A DNA stretch of 64,000 bases from positions 636,001-700,000 of the forward strand of contig JARHVA010004903.1 in NCBI GenBank assembly GCA_037957365.1. The letters are read 5' to 3'. Positions 13,873 to 26,129 of the stretch are shown here, one piece after another. This stretch comes from Torreya grandis. Its lineage: Eukaryota; Streptophyta; Pinopsida; Cupressales; Taxaceae. The notes under the pieces were generated by a model. The model was not told the DNA's origin, did not search any database, and saw only the letters and a program-made list of their open reading frames with translations. Positions within the stretch are counted from its first letter, which is position 1. The number at the start of each line of letters is the position of its first letter. The position numbers and the translations under genes were made by a program.

Positions 13873-14514
13873 TAATGCCTTCTCAAATAGGGGTAAAATG
13901 TAAACACTTTAATTTAACCAATTTTGTGTCTAAATTGTGTTCAGAATAAATTTATATAATTGCATGCAAGTTTAATTATAAATATTCAAATGAACCTAAT
14001 TTACCTAAAAAACTATTATTTTTAACCTAAATAATAATGACACATCCCTAATTAGGTTAATAAATCATCTTGCATCATTTGTCTTATCAAGTGCATATTG
14101 AATTAAATCAACCCTTTACAAATGTATTCATGGGGTAATTATGTGAATATTTGATTTACAAATAAATATTAAAAATATTTACATTTATTCTAATTACCAA
14201 TTAATAATATTGATTAACTATCCTAATCATTCATCTGATAGGAAGCTCCATGGATTTGGAATAACCTATTTTCCTAAACTAAAAATTAAATTAGTAGCTC
14301 ACCTTTGTGATGTCATATAGACAAGTTAATGAAATATAATGGAGTGTTAGAAAGGTGGCTTATGACATGGCCACTTACACAAACTCTAGCCTCTCTTACA
14401 CCCCTCTTACACACTCCAAGAAGACTAATGATAATACTTAAATGGCATATCATTCACACTCCAAAGGTGTAATCATGGATTTGAGGAATTATTCTCAACC
14501 CTCCACTTTAAAAT
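13873..14514 (+). repeat. Polypurine tract and interrupted 3' LTR of element B
   Basis: GCCTTCTCAAATAGGGGTAA (about 13879-13898) mirrors the tract before A's 3' LTR (GCCTTCCCAAATAGGAGAAA, about 29720). It is followed by TGTAAACAC, a typical LTR start, and about 600 bases unlike A's LTR. The copy stops at 14514 where A's 5' LTR starts. An alternative reading is a 600-base insertion at the start of a shared LTR with TGTA(A/G)ACAC on both sides. Confidence 0.5.
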
Positions 14515-15704
14515 TGTAGACACCTAAATTTGGCCACTGATAACCTCCAATCAAGGTTTTGACCAATTTCCACCCAAAATGCACAATTTAGCCTAAAAAC
14601 ACTAAAACATGCTTAAAATATGTGAAACTGACATATTCAAGTGCCAGTTTTTCCTCAGTTATCACTATATGAGGTAATGAAATTTATGGGCTAGGTAACT
14701 TTGATAAGATCATTCTAAGTCAAAATGCTAAATTTACACCTGGGTACTCTACATTACTCTTTCCTATCAAATATCTTGTACAAGACATGTGCCTTCAATA
14801 TTTGTTGTTGGAAAAATCCTAAATGGAGTAATGGTTATAATACATCTAACATCACCTTCCAATTTTAATTGAGTCAAATTTTGTACCAATAACAGGGCAT
14901 TCTAATCAATTTAAGTGATTTGTGCATAAAGTGTTTAAACATGTTTAAGAGCTAATTAATCCAAATCAAGGAATAGTTAATAATTCCATGGAAACTTGTT
15001 GAATACTTGTTTTTATAAATGAATATTGAATATATGCATCATCATGTGACCTCATATCTTGGGAAGACATCCCTAGGCCATAAATGCCACAAATATCAAG
15101 ATTTATGCCTCCCATGCCTCATCAATACCTTCCATGATGCCCTCCATGCCTCTTAATTGCCCCTTCTTCCAATGTCATGATGAGGATAATTACAAACTTA
15201 ATTCCCAAAATTGAATTAATATTCAACCACACATCTCAGTCTCAGGATGAATGGTTCATGTTGATTCTAGACATTCTCAAAAATTTATAAATAGAGAGGC
15301 CATGAACATCATTTCTAAGACATGATTATGTAAAGTTATAATACCAAATTGGTTCCAAAAGCTTCAAAAAACTAGTCTTATCATGCCAAATTGATTCCAA
15401 TCCAATCTAAGACACAATCTAAAGGTGCCAAGGAGAGATGGAGGTAGCCAAACTTCTATTTCCAAGGACTTCATGAGCACAAGCCAAGAAAGCCACTACA
15501 ACTAGCATTTTGGAACATCCAAGGAAGGTAAAAGAGGTTTCTTTTACATTTTAGTTGTGTATTTTATTCATGTTTGTTAACTAAGCTCTCTCTAGTGTCT
15601 AGGCCTAGAGATGTTATGCTAGTTAGTGTGTTTCTTTCATTTTGTTTTCATTTTGAATCTAACATGATACTAACCATCCTCTCTTGAGTCAAATTCCTAG
15701 ATCA
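14515..15704 (+). repeat. 5' LTR of element A
   Basis: Begins TGTAGACACCTAAATTTGG and ends near AAATTCCTAGATCA. It aligns along its full length with 29742-30924, with mostly transition differences. A TATA box lies at 15286. No convincing tRNA primer-binding site is legible just after it. Confidence 0.85.
15286..15293 (+). promoter_or_regulatory. Candidate LTR promoter TATA box (element A, 5' LTR)
   Basis: TATAAATA followed by GAGAGG, in a block kept in both LTRs (the 3' copy is at 30506-30513). The placement about two-thirds into the LTR fits a U3 promoter. Function is inferred. Confidence 0.55.
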
Positions 15705-15849
15705 CATAATGACATGCTCGGTGGGAATAGATGCATCCCACACATGAAGAAGATCATTTTATAGATTTAAAATATTCATTTGGACCCTTAAAACTCTTAA
15801 AAATTGATTTTCTAAATTTATTTTTCCATTTTTGTTTGCCATGGATTTA

Positions 15850-16035
15850 TAAAGTAACTGACATTAGCTAGTAAAACTGAACATCAGTTGTATAGCTTAA
15901 CCAACATCAGTTCATAAAACCAACATCAGTTAGATACCTATCATCGGTTACATTGGTATAATTGATGTTAGTTAGATAACTAACATCGGTTATAAAATGT
16001 AATTATCATCGATTATATAAACTAACGTCAGTCAT
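15850..16035 (+). repeat. Short tandem array with core CTAACATCRGTTA
   Basis: About nine diverged copies of a unit of roughly 20 bases. The core appears as AACATCAGTT, AACATCGGTT, ATCATCGGTT, ATCATCGATT and AACGTCAGT, separated by short AT-rich spacers. It starts about 145 bases after the 5' LTR. Confidence 0.65.
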
Positions 16036-17672
16036 TATGTTTTTTCTTAAAACACAGACTTGAGAGATTTTTTTGTAAAGTTTATTATTTTAAACCAAAA
16101 ATATCTTCAAGGCTAAAGGACATGCTAACATTTTTTCTATAAGACCAAGCTTGACATTTTCTAAAAACATGTTTAAATCACCTTTTTCAAGATTAAAAAA
16201 CAATCAGGAACCTTGTTTTGGTGTTTAACAAAAGAATTTAGATGTTTATGGTGAATGTTTTCAAAGTTAAAACTAAGACCAAGGGGACAAATTAACACCA
16301 CATCACTTTTCATTTGGGCGTAAAAATGAACTCACATTTTAAAATATTTTTATATTTACTTAGTTATATAGATTATATTTTGTTTGGTTAAAAGAGGGAT
16401 GTTGCATGTATGATCTTCCATTTATCCCTTTAGGGAACCCTTGAAATCAAAAATGCGATTCCTATTGCAAGTAGCCTAGTCCAAGGCTAAGAAATAAATT
16501 CATCTAAATCACTCCCCAAAAACTTTTCAAATTTTGGGTAACCTTGAAAATGACCTTAAAGTCTTTCTACTTTCATGATTTATTTATTTTTATGCAAACT
16601 TGGCTTGTGAGGGAGACTTCATCACCTCCCATGAGTTCTTTAGGGAAGCTTTGACCTAGGGTTTCACCTCCCAACATTGAATTCATTTAGTTCCTAATTA
16701 GAGTTACACATGTAACGTAGTGTCACTTTGGACATTGTACTACACTATGTGAATAATAGGATGTAGTGGTTGTAAAAAGGACTAGACATTTTTACAACAA
16801 GCCAAGTGATATAGACCCAAAATATGTGATTTTATTATGCATTATTTAGCATGAAAGTCATTGTTTAATTGACTCCCCTATATCATTTAGAATCTTGTTA
16901 GATCTTAGACAAATCCACATCTACCATGGAAGTATTATTGGTGTAAGGTGTGCCTCAAGGTCTATGTCATAATACTATCATTTGAGAGAAGGGGGTGTAA
17001 AAACCCTACTATATAATGTGCATTTACTTTTGGATGAACACTTAAAATCCTTTCAAATGATGTATATTAATAGATTCCAACAATACCAAGCAACCTTGTT
17101 AGTTTATGATCTAAGAGTGATTAATTAGTTGGCCTTGTCATAGATTAAAGTATTTTTTGAAGTCAAAACTTGGTGAAAACAAATAATCTAAGCCAAATAC
17201 ATAGTCCAAATTTTTCTTTGAGCAAAGAGGTGTTATCCTACCCACATGAGATCATCAATTTGCCTTGTTCAAAGTTCATCAAAAGTTTGAGAGTCATATC
17301 ATCCACATTGGTGTAGTTATGCTACCCAATTGAGTCTAGACCTTTACCAAATTTATTTTATGTCCTTCACTTATAATATAAATTTATAATTTCACCTTTA
17401 TAAGTCCATATGGTTGTTGTGTTAAGTGGGTTTGACATTTTCACTAAACTTGAGGGAACTTAGGTTTAATTTCCAATTTGGGTTGAAAGTCATTCAAGAC
17501 TCATAATCATTGTCATCACTTAATAGACTTAATCCATTTTGAGATAAACACTTGCACTTTAATTTTATGCACCATAACATTTTGAGTCAAGAAAAGTAGT
17601 GTTATGTTGTCAAAATTATGGGAAACTATCATTGCCTTAGAGAGATTTTGAAATAAACTTTTTTGTCACACA

Positions 17673-17707
17673 TTTTGGGTAGTGTAGCATCATTACACTA
17701 CCCAAAA
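17673..17707. other. Perfect 14-bp inverted repeat in the leader of element A
   Basis: TTTTGGGTAGTGTA (17673-17686) and its exact reverse complement (17694-17707) flank the seven-base loop GCATCAT. A second pair using the same TAGTGT/ACACTA arms lies at 16718-16747. It could be an RNA stem-loop in the genomic transcript. Confidence 0.7.
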
Positions 17708-18372
17708 ATTTTCAAATATTATTTCATAGACCCTCTCACATAGAGTTTCAAATTTGGTCCTATATTTTTATACTAATTCAAGTGTACTTTTGTGATCCTT
17801 TATCTAAATCACAATTATACTATTCAATTTTGTCTAGCTTATTTATCAAAAGAACCAAGTTTTATACCATTTTTGTGAGGAAATAAACTATTTCTAAAGT
17901 TCCTTTTATTTCATACCTTATACCTAGTTGATCAAGTTCATGTCCAAGAATCAAATTCCTAGTGTTTGTTAGAAGTGTTACTAAGCCGTTAGATTAAAAT
18001 TTTCATTTATTTCAAATTCTATCTTTTGATTTTGTTTTGCCAAGATTCCTAGCACATGCCTTGTTTGAGCCTAGATTTTGATGCTAAATTTAGCCAAAAT
18101 ACCTAGCAACTTTTGAATTCTTAGATTAGATTAATATAAGACACTTTAACCTTAGAGGTTGGCATTTTGATTTTCAGTCCATTTACTTGCTTATCTTTGT
18201 ATCAACAGTGAAACATTAGATACTTTACACTAGCTTATTTCCTCATAAATCTTTGCTTAAACCTTTTGATCCTTTTGACAAATCTAGACCAAGTTGAAAC
18301 ATCATTTATTTTAGATTTTGTCATTTTTAGAGTTTGTATAGCTCTTTGACCTTTTATCGCAAATCATTGACT

Positions 18373-21300
18373 ATGGATCCCAACATGTATTCCTACACTT
18401 GTAGTGGACTCATGTACAACCTATGGATTAGCAATGTGGTTGCATAGGAAGAAATGGTACAAGACTCCTATGTAGATAATATTGCTTATAAGATGGATTC
18501 TTATCCATTTTATAATACTCAATCAGGGGCACAAAGATAAGATCCATTGACTAACTATTTGGTTAACACACCACCTTATTTTGAATAAGACCAAGAACAA
18601 ATCATATAATATCTAGCTACAATACCCATAGTGGATGAGCCAGTTCTTCAATGGTCATATTATACTAATATGGCTTCCATGTATGATCCATTTTTACTTG
18701 AGAGACATTTGTTAGAGAACAAAAATGAGATTTTGGTTAAATCCATAAAGGTAGGGGACAAGTTTTTAGCAAACTTCCCCCATGAAAATTTAGCAAGTCT
18801 AGTAAGAGTGCCCCACAATATCATTTATGACCAACAGGTTTCTTCTAGCAATCATATGGCTCTAGTCCAAACAATGTATCAAGACCCTAATATATCTAAT
18901 TAAGGTAAAAACATCATGGAAGATCACTTTAACCAAATTTAAATATCGTATCAAACCTACCTAAATCTAGAATGTAATTTTAATTAGATGAAAAGGGTGA
19001 GTAAGCCTCTTATTGACCCAGTTCCTTCAATAGGAGTGTTGATAGAGTTAACTGGACAAGAGAATCTAAGTTATGACCCATTCATAAAAAACATTTCAAT
19101 AGATAACTTGATGCATATACCCATTATTGAAGAAGTGTCTTTGGCCTCTACACAAAATAATGAGCCAAATGTAGTGGACAATGTGTAAACAATGTCCAAT
19201 CTAGATCAAAGTGGTACTAATACACAGAAAACTAGACAAAAACATGTGCATATAGTTAATCCCATGAGTAGATCATCATACTAGGGAATATGATTTTATA
19301 CACTTCAATCTCAACCAATTACTTCCTCAAGTGTATAACCTACAGGATTAGGTAATCAAACAATAATTAATGTCATGCCTCAATGATAGAATGTGATGAA
19401 TCCTACTCCTCCTCAATAAGTAACGAGTAGTATTCCACAATAGTAAGAACAATATAGTGTATAAATGCAATAAAGGACAAATACATTACCACCTCACTTA
19501 AGGGAAACTAATGTTCCACCTCACCAGGTAATGATGAACATACCTATTTAGTTGCATACTAATATGCCAATTCAAAACTAAATAACGACTAGTCAATAAT
19601 GTGCAAATATTGGTCAATGACAGATGTCAAATCTATAACTTAATTTCACTTATCCATAGGGATTTGTGAAACAAAGAGGTCCCCATGTTTCTCAAGTACC
19701 TACTAGATTGGTTTAAAATGTGCCATAAATTCAGAGATAGGGTCTTAGACCACAAGTTCTCACTCAACAGTAAGGTTTGATTAGTCGATAACATGTCCCT
19801 TTTCAACCATAGCAGGCATAGTATAGTTATATCCCTCCATCCTAACCATAAAATCTTCCAAGTAAAACCTTTGTCACCAACCCAAACTAGAATATCATGC
19901 AACCAATTATGCAATTTCAAGTACATCCAAATCCACATATGCATATTTTTGGTCCATTCCCCAACCAATCCAATGTACCCCAAAAAGTATCTCCATCATA
20001 CCCTAGTCAATGTGTCCCATTTGTGACCTCAAAACCATCTACCCAAACCAATATTCTCCCTCAAAGCAATTCTTTTTCTAGTTTCCTATCCCAAGAATTT
20101 TAGCAGATGAAGGATGCAATTCCTACCATTCAGGTTGGAAAACAAACTAAAAAGTTCAAATTGGATGACGTGCATTCCTATCCATTGAATATAAAATATT
20201 TTTAGATACCATTTCCTCTAGGATACGAACCTTTGAAATTCAACAAATAAAAAGGGAAAGGTGACCCTAAGGCTTATTTGATTTAATTCTTTGTTGTATG
20301 TCAACTAGTGGCATATAATGACATATACCTTTTTATATTGTTTCTAAGAAACTTGGCTAGACAAGAATTGAAGTAGTTTTTAAAGTTTCCAAACAATTCA
20401 ATAATAGATTTTGATAATATTTTTGATAAGTTTATACAACATTTCTCCTATAATCTTGAACATGATATTTCATTAATGGACTTAACACAAGAAAAGAAAA
20501 AGGCTATTGAGAGTTTTAAAAGTTATTTATAATGATGGAGAGCCCTTACAAGCTATTTCACCCATAGTTTACCAAATAAACAGTTAGCCATTATGTTTCC
20601 TAAAAATTTGCATTATGAGATAGCTTATCATTTGGAACTACAATGTGCACATACTTTTAAAGAGATAATTGATAAAGGTTTGTTGATTGAGTAGGTACTC
20701 ATCAATAAAGGAGTCATCAAGCTTAATTCAACTAATCAAAATCAAAATACAAATTAGGGAAATGGCCAACATAAACATCCTATTAAACCACAAGCATCGT
20801 AACTGGCATATACTAGTAACCAAGAAAGATTGAAGCAATTCAACCATAATAGGAATGTTGTGGAAAATGGAGTAACCAAATCCCATCATGTCCCAATGGT
20901 GTAAACATCATCTACACCACCTTTTCATCTGACTCCTATATATCAACCTCTCTAACTAATACCATAATCACAATAACCAAAACCTACACAATAAATAAAG
21001 TAGCCTTTACCATTACAAACCCCTCCTCCTAGGAGAACCGTGCCTACACGCCATGTCTTTAGTAACCTAGGAGAACCTATTGAGTTTTTATTTAACAAGA
21101 TTTCTATCACTAATCTAATTAGTTGGCTTATACCAAAGCATTATATACAAGGCATTCCTTATCTTGATTGGTATCATGAAAATGAATTTTATGAGTATTA
21201 TTGGGTCAATGGGCATAATCTATGAAGATGTGTCCAAATCAAGAATTTAATTTAGAATATGTTGGAGAATGGGGAGATAACATTGGATAATGGTACTTTC

Positions 21301-21700
21301 ACTTCAAATCAAACTCTTATGATTTATCAAAACCCATTTTCTCAACACAACAAATAGTATCAACAAAATGATCAGCAACAACAACAATAATGGCCGGTGT
21401 AACAACAAAATCAATAGTATCAAAATCAATAAAATTAGTAGTAGAAACCATAATTATAAAACAATGGACAAAACCAAGGTCATAATAGTAACAACCAACA
21501 AACCTACCATTCAATTGTACATGACTCCAATAGGTTTATAGGTCATATTATAGGGGGTAGCCTTAATACCATCTCCATTAATCTTAGACCAAGCACTAAT
21601 CATCTTAGACCATTGTTAAACACCAACATCTAGCCAAATTACATGGATAGTTCTTCTTTGACTTGGGAGTGTATATAAGAAAACTAGAAAACTAAGACTT
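18373..21700 (+). pseudogene. gag of element A (dead)
   Basis: The frame opens with MDPNMYSYTC at 18373 and stays in the same register for over 1,100 codons, broken only by stop codons, nearly all TAA or TAG. The N-terminal third has no recognised domain. 19380-19860 is rich in Gln and Pro with stops where Gln would be expected. 20150-20700 matches the plant retrotransposon gag domain: GKGDPKAYLI, then FDKFIQHFSYN and AIESFKSYL. 21040-21220 holds a legible block ending WVNGHNL. A second Gln/Asn-rich tract follows at 21340-21460. No CCHC knuckle is visible. The start is chosen because upstream sequence has no continuing frame and the register downstream is unbroken. Confidence 0.75.
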
Positions 21701-22079
21701 CCCCTTTTGGACCTTATATCAAGCCACGTGACCACATACGAGTGCATTGGTAACTGAGACTTATCCTGTCTAGTCCCACACCACTCCCAACATTGGTTAG
21801 CAATAATGGTCTAGTATTTACTCCTTATTATGAAATCACAACTTGGAGTTTAAAGATTATTGTGCTAGGCCCAAAATCATCCACCACTTTGCCTATCAAC
21901 CAACCAATTGTTCATCCTTAGAATAAACTATTCACTCTTGACCAAGATAAGAAATTTGATATTATAAAACAATTACAGAAGACACCAGCATAGATTTATA
22001 TTTTAGATATGCTATGAATGTCAATAATCCACAAGAACATCTTGAATGAGTTTTTGACCTAATCCACTATTGCTAGTGA

Positions 22080-22560
22080 CATATCCTCTGATAAATTTCA
22101 AGCTCTGGTTGGACACCTAGCTCTAGCCCAACAAGTCACATTCAACCAAAGTGATCTATCTTCCCTTGGCCCACTCCATAATAATCCATTATACATATAA
22201 TTTTATATAAGATGGCATAAAGTGAAATGTATCCTTATAGACAATAGATCCAGCCTCAACATAGTGTCTCTAAAGCTCATCAAGCTTCTTGGGTACACAA
22301 TGGTAGATCTCTAACCAAAAAAAATAACCATCAAAGCCTATGATAATAAAGAAAGAGAATCATAAGGCACCATTATTTTGTGAGTTATCATTGGGCCTTT
22401 AACACATGATACACTTTTCCATGTACTTGATCTTGAGTTATCATACAATAACTTCTAGGTAGGTCTTGGTTATTTGAGATTCATGCAGTCCCATCAATAT
22501 TAAACCAATGTATCAAGTTTTCCCACTAAGGGATGGAAGTGAATATTCCAAGATATTTAC
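22080..22560 (+). pseudogene. Aspartic protease of element A (dead)
   Basis: CILIDNRSSLNIVSLKLIKLL at about 22228-22290 matches the Tat protease active-site block, usually 'LIDNGSSLN'. The catalytic Asp codon (22240) is kept, but the Gly of the DNGS-type motif reads Arg (AGA), a G-to-A change. It is in the same register as gag, so gag and protease were one polyprotein. A downstream block near 22380-22470 (GPLTHDTLFHVLDLELSYNN) matches the 'FHVLDIP.SYN' strand. Several stops follow. Confidence 0.75.
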
Positions 22561-22689
22561 ACCCATATGAACACTACAAGCATCTTGAGGATAAATTTTA
22601 AAGGTACAATTATCAGTACGACATGAATCCAAGTTCCAAGTAGGATAAAGGAAAGGCTATACTTATTGGTCCTTCACCAGATAATTTTA

Positions 22690-23870
22690 TAGATCTTAAT
22701 ACCTTGGATTCCCTTTCCCACATGACACCTCTTGAATATTCTAATAATTTCACCATTTTAGATAATGGACCAAGAGAGTACATGACCCATGATACATTTC
22801 ATATTGCTAATCTTCTATATAATTCAAAAACCTTTGGGCAACCTAAAGTCACACCACATATGCATTGGAAACAAAATAATAAAGATAAGGGACCTATCAC
22901 ATTTGTATTAACATCTAGCCTAGAACTTTACCCTCTTGAAGGGAATAAATAATGGTTATACAATGATAACCAAGCTAGTTATTATAAAAGTGCAAAGTAC
23001 CTTATTCCCAATAGGATCATGGAGCATCACAATTATGAAGGGAGAGGCCTCCAACCAAATAAACAAGGAACCATTGAGCCTATTTCTATGACTAAGAATG
23101 AAAGACTTTATGGACTTAGATTTAAACCACCTGAGGGTGACCCCACATATCTTATTCAAACTCCATCGCCAATGACTAGTAATGATGATGCTGAAAATAA
23201 AGTAGAGTCTGATCATAGCCTCACCTTTGATGACCTAGTTGAAACCAACCTATTTGATGACAATGCCATCTGTACCCTTACCCTAGCCATTCGTTACAAC
23301 CTTTTTCCATTATATTATCCCCAATTGATAGATTGGGACCAATAAGAATCTAGTCTATCAATTGATGAATTTCAAAATGATGAGGCATTCTATGACTTCT
23401 TGGGCCTTAGAGACAATGTTTCATTGGGAGATCACAAATCAAGATTCTCAATCACATTGGATCTTATAGCCTAATTTGGAGAGTGAGTGAACACCCTTAG
23501 ACGAAAACAAATAAGTGAAATATTGAGGTCCCAAAGTGAAAACTTCTTTGAGGTGCTTTTTGATCAGGTAAAAAGTAAAGATAAAGGCCAGTCTAGTGGT
23601 GAACACATATTTCAAGTGCCATTAGATGGGGGTGTTCATTCTTCTTTGAATTTAGACCAAGAGACCAAAAATGATGAACTTTCTTGTGGATATAAGTTTA
23701 TATTTGAGCAACAATAAGTATTTGATCAAATTCTTCAAGAATTTCCAAATATTTTTGGCACATGGTCAGATCTCCCATTAGGGGACTCAAATTCATCATG
23801 CCTAGGAGAAGTTAAAGATCAAGTCCTAACAGAGGACCCTAACATAATCTAATAGTTTAATTCCTTGCCT
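22690..23870 (+). pseudogene. Linker between protease and RT with G-patch-like motif (element A)
   Basis: The register shifts relative to gag near 22.6 kb, and a largely open frame runs from 22704 through several TAA/TAG stops. NYEGRGLQPNKQG at about 23034-23072, followed by ERLYGLRFKPPEG, fits the glycine-rich G-patch found before RT in Tat elements, with Gly positions replaced (GLQ, LRF). The acidic segments after it (23180-23330 and 23490-23710) have no known fold that I recognise. Confidence 0.55.
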
Positions 23871-23939
23871 ACTATCTTAGAATATGGTTTAACCCTTATA
23901 GTTAAAGATAGAACAGAGGTAAATATCAAGACTCCATCA

Positions 23940-25385
23940 GATCTAAAATAGATAAAATTAGGTGCATCCCTCATTGAGGAGGAACATGAAATTTTTATTG
24001 CTCTATTGAGAGAATTTGTAGATATCTTTGCATGGGCCTATTCTAACATGCCAGGTTTAGATCCTTCCTTGGTTCTACACCACCTTATGGTTAATCCTAA
24101 TTCCAAATTGGTAAAATAAATATTACGTAAGATGCATCCTTGCATTGTTATATTGGTAAAGAAAGAGTTGGAGAAACTCTTAGAAGTAGGATGTATTTGA
24201 TCCATTGACTAGTCAGAATGGATCTCTAATGTGGTCCCTATTAGTAAAAATCCTGAAGGGATCAAAATTTGTATTGATTTTTGAGACATCAACAAATCTT
24301 ATCCTAAAGATGATTTTCCCTTACCTAATATCAACATGTTCATCGACTCCATGGTGGGATATGAAATGATTTCACTCATGGATGGCTTTTTAGGATACAA
24401 CTAGATTAAAATAGCACTAGAAGACCAACATAAAACAACATTCACCATTCCATGGGGAACATCTTGTTATCAGGTAATGCCATTTATCCTTAAGAATGAT
24501 GGAGCTACATATTAAAGGGCCATGACTATCATATTCCTTGATATGATGCATGATATTATTGAAGACTATATTGATGACATATTAGGAAAATATAAAACCT
24601 AAGTTGACCATCCAAACATGCTACACAAGATATTTGAAATATTATGAGAGTTAAAAGTTAGACTCAATCCAAATAAATGTGTGTTCAATGTAACTTCAAG
24701 AAAATTACTTAGCTTCATCATGTCTCATAGAGGTATTGAAGTTGATCCAGCTAAATTCCATGCTATAACCAAGATGCCACCACCAACCAATTTAAAGCAA
24801 CTTCATAGTTTGTAGGGTAAGATCTAGTCAATTCGATGCTTCATCTCTTAGTTAGCAGAAAAGTGCCACCCATGTACACACCTTTTGAAGAAGGGAGTTG
24901 CATTTCACTAAGATGATCATTACCAAATAGATTTTCAACAACTCAAAGACTATCTTATTAATTTTCCTATTTTATTACCTCATATGCTAGGGAAGCCATT
25001 ATTGTTATACCTGTCAGCTACCAACCATGCTCTGGGGGCACTCTTGGATTAGCATGATGACAATGGAAAAAGAGAATTTTGTATACTACTTAAGCTATAC
25101 CTTGGTTACATATGAACATAACTATGCACCTATTGAAAAAGCTTGTCTGGCCATGGTCTTCGTAGCTCAAAAAATTTTCCATTAAATGTTGAATAATAAG
25201 ACCATTGTCATTTAAAAAATATATCCTCTCAAGTGTCTACTATCTAAAATAACTTTTCAAGTTAGAATGGCTAAATGGATCATACTTCTCAGTGATTTTG
25301 ACATAGAGTATCTCAATCAGAAGGCAATCAAGGGACAAGTTCTTGCATATCAACTTGCTGAAGCACCTCTCACATACATATATCC
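23940..25385 (+). pseudogene. Reverse transcriptase and RNase H of element A (dead)
   Basis: RT blocks in order: REFVDIFAWAYSNMPGLD (24009-24062), KKELEKLLEVGCI (near 24160), NPEGIKICIDF (near 24250), SYPKDDFPLPN (near 24300), a substrate block near 24370 (SLMDGFLGYN), FTIPWGTSCYQVMPF (near 24440) and the catalytic YIDD box at 24567-24578, intact. RNase H begins near 24930 (PLLLYLSATNHALGALLD). A frameshift in an A-run near 25070 moves the continuation (VYYLSYTL) to another frame, which runs to KGQVLAYQLAEAPL near 25370. Stops are mainly TAG or TAA where Gln, Trp or Arg would be expected. Confidence 0.85.
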
Positions 25386-25439
25386 ACTCATGTTATAATT
25401 ACTTGATGAATCTATAATGATCATCATTGATACACCCCT

Positions 25440-25800
25440 TGAGGAGTAGCCTTAGAAGCTATATTTTGATGGTTCATTTACTACACATGGATTGGGGGAA
25501 AGCCTATTGTTTATTACACCATACGGAAATCTAATCCCTAAATCATTTAGATTAATCTTTCCTTTTACAAATATCATGGCCAAGTATGAATCACTTGTTT
25601 TATGAATTTTACAAGTAGTTCATTGTAATATATCTCTTCTCTAAGTTTATGGTGATTCTCAGTTAATCATCAATCAGGTCCCAGAGCATTTTCGTACCAA
25701 AGATGACAAGTTGGTTCCATATAAAGCCATGGTAAACACTCTTAAACAACAAATTACCAACATTAAATTTGAGCAAATACCAAGGGCTAGTAAAAAAAAG
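25440..25800 (+). pseudogene. Second (archaeal-type) RNase H of element A
   Basis: KLYFDGSFTTHGLG (from about 25456, catalytic Asp at 25468), then AKYESLVL (Glu at 25588) and VYGDSQLIINQV (Asp at 25653). This spacing is that of the extra RNase H which defines Tat-lineage gypsy elements. One stop lies between the last two blocks. Confidence 0.8.
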
Positions 25801-26129
25801 ATAAGATGCCATGGCTACTATTGTCTCTCTGATTTAACAAATAGATAAAGCTAGAGAGTATCAATTCCTCATCAAGAATTTGTCAGCACTAGTTCATGAA
25901 CCTTTAGTTGTTTCCATGATTTGTGATATTGTTGGTCTTAATTATATCTGGTACTTAAACTTATAAAACTACCTTCATGACCAAGCTATACCACCTAACC
26001 TATCTCTAAAACAAACCAAATCCTTCATTCATCATACCAATCATTATACTCTACCTAGATATACCCTTTACCATCACAATTTTTATGGAACCATACTTTG
26101 TTATTTAATTTTAGTAGATTATATGCTAG

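Larger units (their letters stand above)
9510..14514 (+). mobile_element. Element B: 3' half of a Ty3/gypsy (Tat-type) retrotransposon
   Basis: Reads left to right as RNase H, second RNase H, integrase, long noncoding 3' region, polypurine tract and the start of a 3' LTR. The 5' LTR, gag, protease and most of RT are missing, so it was truncated or cut by the LINE to its left. Its domain order, integrase end (MNIMNLK-stop-FYT) and 3' repeats parallel element A, so the two are relatives. Its LTR sequence differs from A's. Element A begins inside B's LTR. Confidence 0.65.
15705..18372 (+). other. Long untranslated leader of element A
   Basis: About 2.7 kb lies between the 5' LTR and the first gag codon, with no supported frame. 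It contains a tandem array of CATCRGTT units (15850-16035), a 6-bp-arm hairpin at 16718-16747 and a perfect 14-bp hairpin at 17673-17707. Long leaders are usual in Tat elements. Confidence 0.55.

Noticed and set aside
19633..19983. 116-codon minus-strand frame
   Set aside because: It is the antisense of the Gln/Pro-rich gag tract of element A, where plus-strand homology is clear.
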